DNA of 64,000 nt from Lysobacteraceae bacterium CU05-9 (lineage in GTDB: Bacteria; Pseudomonadota; Gammaproteobacteria; Xanthomonadales; Xanthomonadaceae): positions 1 to 64,000 of the forward strand of contig SWJS01000004.1 of assembly GCA_007556525.1 (NCBI GenBank), in the 5' to 3' direction. The translations under genes and the position numbers were made by a program. Of the stretch, positions 61,674 through 64,000 are shown piece by piece. The first letter of the stretch is position 1. The number at the start of each line of letters is the position of its first letter. The notes beneath the pieces are model-generated. The model saw only the letters and a list, made by a program, of their open reading frames with translations. It was not told the DNA's origin and searched no databases.

Positions 61674-62456
61674 ATGAAAATCACTCTCAAGCGAAGCGCG
61701 CTGCTCCTTGCTCTGTTGTCGGTGGCAGGCATTGGCGTTGGCGGGGGGCTGCTGTGGTCGGGAAGTTACAACGTCGCCGCCGATGACGCCCACACCGCAC
61801 CTGTGCTCTCGATGTTGACGACGATGCGTGAGCAGTCCATCCGTCGCCACGCCGCGGAGATCAAGGTGCCTGATCTGTCGGCCCCGGAGAAGATCCGTCA
61901 GGGCGCTGGCAACTACGCGGCCATGTGCACGGCGTGCCATTTGGCACCAGGCATGGCGCCAACGGAGCTCAGCAAAGGGCTATATCCAGTTCCGCCATCC
62001 TTTAAATCGCTGCGGCCCAATCCGGCCCACCAATTCTGGGTGATCAAGCACGGTATCAAGGCCAGTGGCATGCCGGCATGGGGCCGCAGCATGGACGATG
62101 AGTACATCTGGGGAATGGTCGCATTTCTGCAGCGTCTGCCGTCCCTGAGCGAAGCGGAATATGTTGCACTGGTGGAGAGCAGCGAGGGGCATTCCCACGG
62201 TGGGGACGAGACCCACTCCCACCAATCCGATACCACATCCAAATCGGATCACGCCACGGGGGCGACCGCTGCCAATACCCACGTTCATGGGGATGGAAAA
62301 ACGCATGTGCACGACGCCCCGGCGAAGGGTGCAACTGCGACACGCAAGCCGGATCGCCCAAGCGAGAACACAGCGACGCCAAAGAAGCAGGCGCCTGCAG
62401 AGGCACCGGCACCTTTAAACCAACAGCCCCAGGGAGACCATCATGAAGGCCATTGA
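61674..62456 (+). CDS. Cytochrome c with His-rich tail
   Basis: 260 residues. N-terminal membrane anchor or signal (LLLALLSVAGIGVGGGLLW), a single haem site CTACH (about residue 84) and a distal Met region (GMPAWGRSMDDEYIWGMVAFL). The last 90 residues are His-rich and disordered (HSHGGDETHSHQ; HVHGDGKTHVHD). It may take electrons from copper oxidation or serve as a copper-binding electron carrier in the periplasm. It lies nine bases after copB in the same operon and overlaps the next gene by 14 bases. Confidence 0.85.
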   Translation: MKITLKRSALLLALLSVAGIGVGGGLLWSGSYNVAADDAHTAPVLSMLTTMREQSIRRHAAEIKVPDLSAPEKIRQGAGNYAAMCTACHLAPGMAPTELSKGLYPVPPSFKSLRPNPAHQFWVIKHGIKASGMPAWGRSMDDEYIWGMVAFLQRLPSLSEAEYVALVESSEGHSHGGDETHSHQSDTTSKSDHATGATAANTHVHGDGKTHVHDAPAKGATATRKPDRPSENTATPKKQAPAEAPAPLNQQPQGDHHEGH

Positions 62457-62937
62457 AAGCTCAGGGGCGAAGCTATTCGCCATCCTTCTACTCGCCGGGT
62501 CGGCGCAGGCTCACGAACCCGTCGCCACCAGAGCGGTCTCTCAGCAGGTCGAAGAAACGGCACGCCCGGCCATCCGCGTGGTCGATGCATTCTCGCAGGC
62601 CATGCAAGCAGGTGATCTGAAAGCAGCCGCAAGCCACTTGGCTGCGGACGTCGTCATCCTGGAGAGCGGCGGCGTCGAGAAGTCACGCAGCGAATACCTG
62701 GAACATCACGCAGCCGCCGATGCGGCATTTCTGCAAGATGCCCATGTTCAACCGCTGGCGCGCTATGCCACAGCCGCGGGTGACATCGCTTGGGTGGCCT
62801 CGGAAAGCGAAGTGCACGTCAACAAGGACGGCAAAACTGCCGTCTTGCTCAGCACCGAAACCATGGTGCTCAAACGCGAGCAAGACGTGTGGCGCAGCGA
62901 ACATATACACTGGTCTTCACGAACCAAGAAACAATGA
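62443..62937 (+). CDS. Secreted NTF2-like protein of the copper island
   Basis: 164 residues with a signal peptide (KLFAILLLAGSAQA) and an NTF2/DUF4440-type domain (AIRVVDAFSQAMQAGDLKAAASHLAADVVILESGG; VWRSEHIHWSS). It starts within the cytochrome gene end. Similar proteins recur in copper-resistance clusters; role unknown. Confidence 0.75.
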   Translation: MKAIESSGAKLFAILLLAGSAQAHEPVATRAVSQQVEETARPAIRVVDAFSQAMQAGDLKAAASHLAADVVILESGGVEKSRSEYLEHHAAADAAFLQDAHVQPLARYATAAGDIAWVASESEVHVNKDGKTAVLLSTETMVLKREQDVWRSEHIHWSSRTKKQ

Positions 62938-62948
62938 GGAAGCACGTC

Positions 62949-63509
62949 ATGAGAATCAATTATCTTTTGGCATGGGGCGGCGCCTTGGCCGCGGCGCTTG
63001 GCTTGGCAGCCTGCAACGCGCCCGCCACGACGACAGCCGCCGTTGAACCAGCGATACCCGCCACGAACATTGCGGCGCCAACCGAGCTGACAACGAACCC
63101 TGCGCAACCCGCAGCCGTACAGTCAGCACTTCCGAAAATCCTCGTGCACAAGAGCCCCTCTTGCGGCTGTTGTAGCGCTTGGGTGGATCACCTGCGCCAC
63201 ACCGGATTCGAGGTACAGGTGGACGAAACAGACGAGCTCGAGCCGATCCGCAAGCGATTGGGTGTGCCCTACGCCAAGGGCTCTTGCCATACCGCAGAAG
63301 TGGGTGGGTACGTGGTCGAGGGGCATGTGCCGGCCGCCGACATCAAGCGCTTGCTGTTCGAAGGACCTAAGGCAAAGGGCTTAGTGCTGCCGGGCATGCC
63401 GATGGGTTCGCCTGGCATGGAAAGTCCGGATGGTCGGGTGGCGCCCTATACCGTCGAACTCATCGGAATGAATGGCACCACGACTGCCTACGCACAACAT
63501 GGCCAGTGA
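62949..63509 (+). CDS. DUF411 metal-binding lipoprotein
   Basis: About 186 residues from the ATG at 62949 (GAGGAAGC upstream). Lipobox ALGLAACN, an Ala/Thr/Pro linker, then DUF411: KSPSCGCCSAWVDHLR with the CGCC motif, and YAKGSCHTAEVGGYVVEGHVPAADIKRLL. DUF411 proteins are found in copper, silver and other metal clusters and may move or buffer metal. Eleven bases after the NTF2-like gene, end of the cop operon. Confidence 0.85.
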   Translation: MRINYLLAWGGALAAALGLAACNAPATTTAAVEPAIPATNIAAPTELTTNPAQPAAVQSALPKILVHKSPSCGCCSAWVDHLRHTGFEVQVDETDELEPIRKRLGVPYAKGSCHTAEVGGYVVEGHVPAADIKRLLFEGPKAKGLVLPGMPMGSPGMESPDGRVAPYTVELIGMNGTTTAYAQHGQ

Positions 63510-63512
63510 GGC

Positions 63513-63544
63513 TTGACTCTGGACCACGGTACAGGGTGCAGACT
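63513..63544 (+). promoter_or_regulatory. MerR-type promoter with long spacer and dyad
   Basis: A -35 box TTGACT (63513-63518) and a possible -10 CAGACT (63539-63544) are 20 bp apart, longer than normal. Inside lies an imperfect dyad ACTCTGGACC / GGTACAGGGT (8 of 10 matching; 63516-63537). This is the design of MerR-activated promoters, here for merR itself and the gene after it. Confidence 0.65.
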
Positions 63545-63573
63545 TGCATCATGTTCCTCGGGAGATTTGTTAA

Positions 63574-63972
63574 GTGAAGATCGGAGAATTGGCAAAGCGC
63601 GCCGACGTTTCCGTCGATACGGTCCGCTTCTATGAGCGGGAGGGCGTGATTCCGCCGCCGATGCGTCGTGAATCGGGCTATCGCGACTACAGCGAAGTGG
63701 ACGTCAATCGGCTTCAATTCGTGCGTCGCGCCAAGCGACTGGGGTTCACGTTGTCAGAAGTGCAGGATCTGCTCGGCCTGAGCGAGGACCCGACCGAAGA
63801 CATGGCAACGTTCAATCATCACGCGAACGCGAAGCTCCAGGACATCGATTCGCGGATCGCCGAGCTTCAGCGCGTCCGCTCAGCGCTGCAAACGTTAGTG
63901 CACAAGTGTCCCGGAAGCGGGCAATTGGCTGCGTGCCCGATCCTTGCGGCACTATCTGGAGACGATTCATGA
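63574..63972 (+). CDS. MerR-family heavy-metal regulator
   Basis: 132 residues starting at GTG (GGGAG nine bases upstream). MerR helix-turn-helix (MKIGELAKRADVSVDTVRFYEREGVI), a dimerisation helix and a C-terminal metal loop CPGSGQLAAC. This loop resembles those of ZntR/CadR-type or related Cu/Pb/Cd regulators; the metal cannot be decided. The stop overlaps the next start (ATGA), so it is co-transcribed with its target. Confidence 0.88.
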   Translation: MKIGELAKRADVSVDTVRFYEREGVIPPPMRRESGYRDYSEVDVNRLQFVRRAKRLGFTLSEVQDLLGLSEDPTEDMATFNHHANAKLQDIDSRIAELQRVRSALQTLVHKCPGSGQLAACPILAALSGDDS

Positions 63973-64000
63973 GCGACGATCACGGCAATGCCCAAGCCGG
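63969..64000 (+). CDS. Start of a gene leaving the window
   Basis: The ATG at 63969 overlaps the merR stop and opens MSDDHGNAQA up to the edge. Behind a MerR regulator, a cation exporter or metal ATPase is expected (inference). Confidence 0.5.
   Translation, partial: MSDDHGNAQA

Overview
The window looks like a chromosome segment of a gammaproteobacterium of the Xanthomonadaceae/Lysobacteraceae group. The copL-copA-copB order, the leucine dehydrogenase/isovaleryl-CoA dehydrogenase/methylcrotonyl-CoA carboxylase genes and the fused IcmF mutase all fit that family. This assignment is inferred from gene content only. There is no rRNA, no intact tRNA and no CRISPR array.

Layout. (1) 1-7.7 kb: a cluster of toxin-antitoxin modules (two paralogous AbrB-Doc loci, a MazEF pair, a Phd-VapC pair) interleaved with ordinary genes (M14 peptidase, nitrilase-GNAT-SnoaL operon, MFS carrier, DUF3228 protein). 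(2) 7.9-8.7 kb: an acetoin/diacetyl-reductase-type SDR. (3) 8.8-15.8 kb: a leftward copper/silver efflux operon (secreted orf, cusC, cusB, cusA, then a cusF-like lipoprotein); CusB carries its metal-binding domain twice. (4) 16.1-16.5 kb: the relic of a restriction locus whose intact relative lies at 27.9-32.9 kb. (5) 16.5-24.6 kb: a rightward czc-type divalent-cation efflux operon ending in a His-tailed MFS carrier and a strong terminator. (6) 24.7-37.5 kb: an accessory/defence region with BrnTA, HigBA, an IS3-family element flanked by two truncated genes, a DUF262/DUF1524 (GmrSD-like) protein, an MmeI-type fused restriction-methylase, a solitary HicB, an HTH-PIN pair, an orphan membrane protein and a GHKL-ATPase/STAS-like protein. 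(7) 37.5-51.1 kb: branched-chain amino-acid catabolism (icmF, leucine dehydrogenase, isovaleryl-CoA dehydrogenase, thiolase, methylcrotonyl-CoA carboxylase beta subunit), mixed with a NalP-like lipoprotein autotransporter protease and two alanine-rich lipoproteins. (8) 51.2-57.4 kb: housekeeping and secreted enzymes (DUF389 membrane protein, catalase-like protein, M28 peptidase, esterase, small lipoprotein and LRR protein). (9) 57.5-64.0 kb: half of a tRNA-Arg(CCT) gene marks the edge of a copper-resistance island (copL, copA, copB, cytochrome c, NTF2-like protein, DUF411 protein, MerR regulator and the start of one more gene).

How the parts work together. The Cus operon exports Cu(I)/Ag(I) across the envelope, the Cop island oxidises and sequesters periplasmic copper, and the Czc operon exports divalent cations, so three metal systems lie within one window. 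The BCAA genes turn leucine into isovaleryl-CoA and on to acetyl-CoA/acetoacetate; IcmF links to the valine/isobutyryl branch. The regulatory regions of icmF, ldh and ivd hold at least ten copies of a 14-bp near-palindrome, mostly arranged in tandem 19 bp apart, and one more copy lies in front of the gene leaving the left edge. This looks like a dedicated regulon. The best candidates for something undescribed are this phased operator array, the two-gene DUF262 + MmeI-type unit that has occurred twice here, and the GHKL-ATPase/STAS-like protein.
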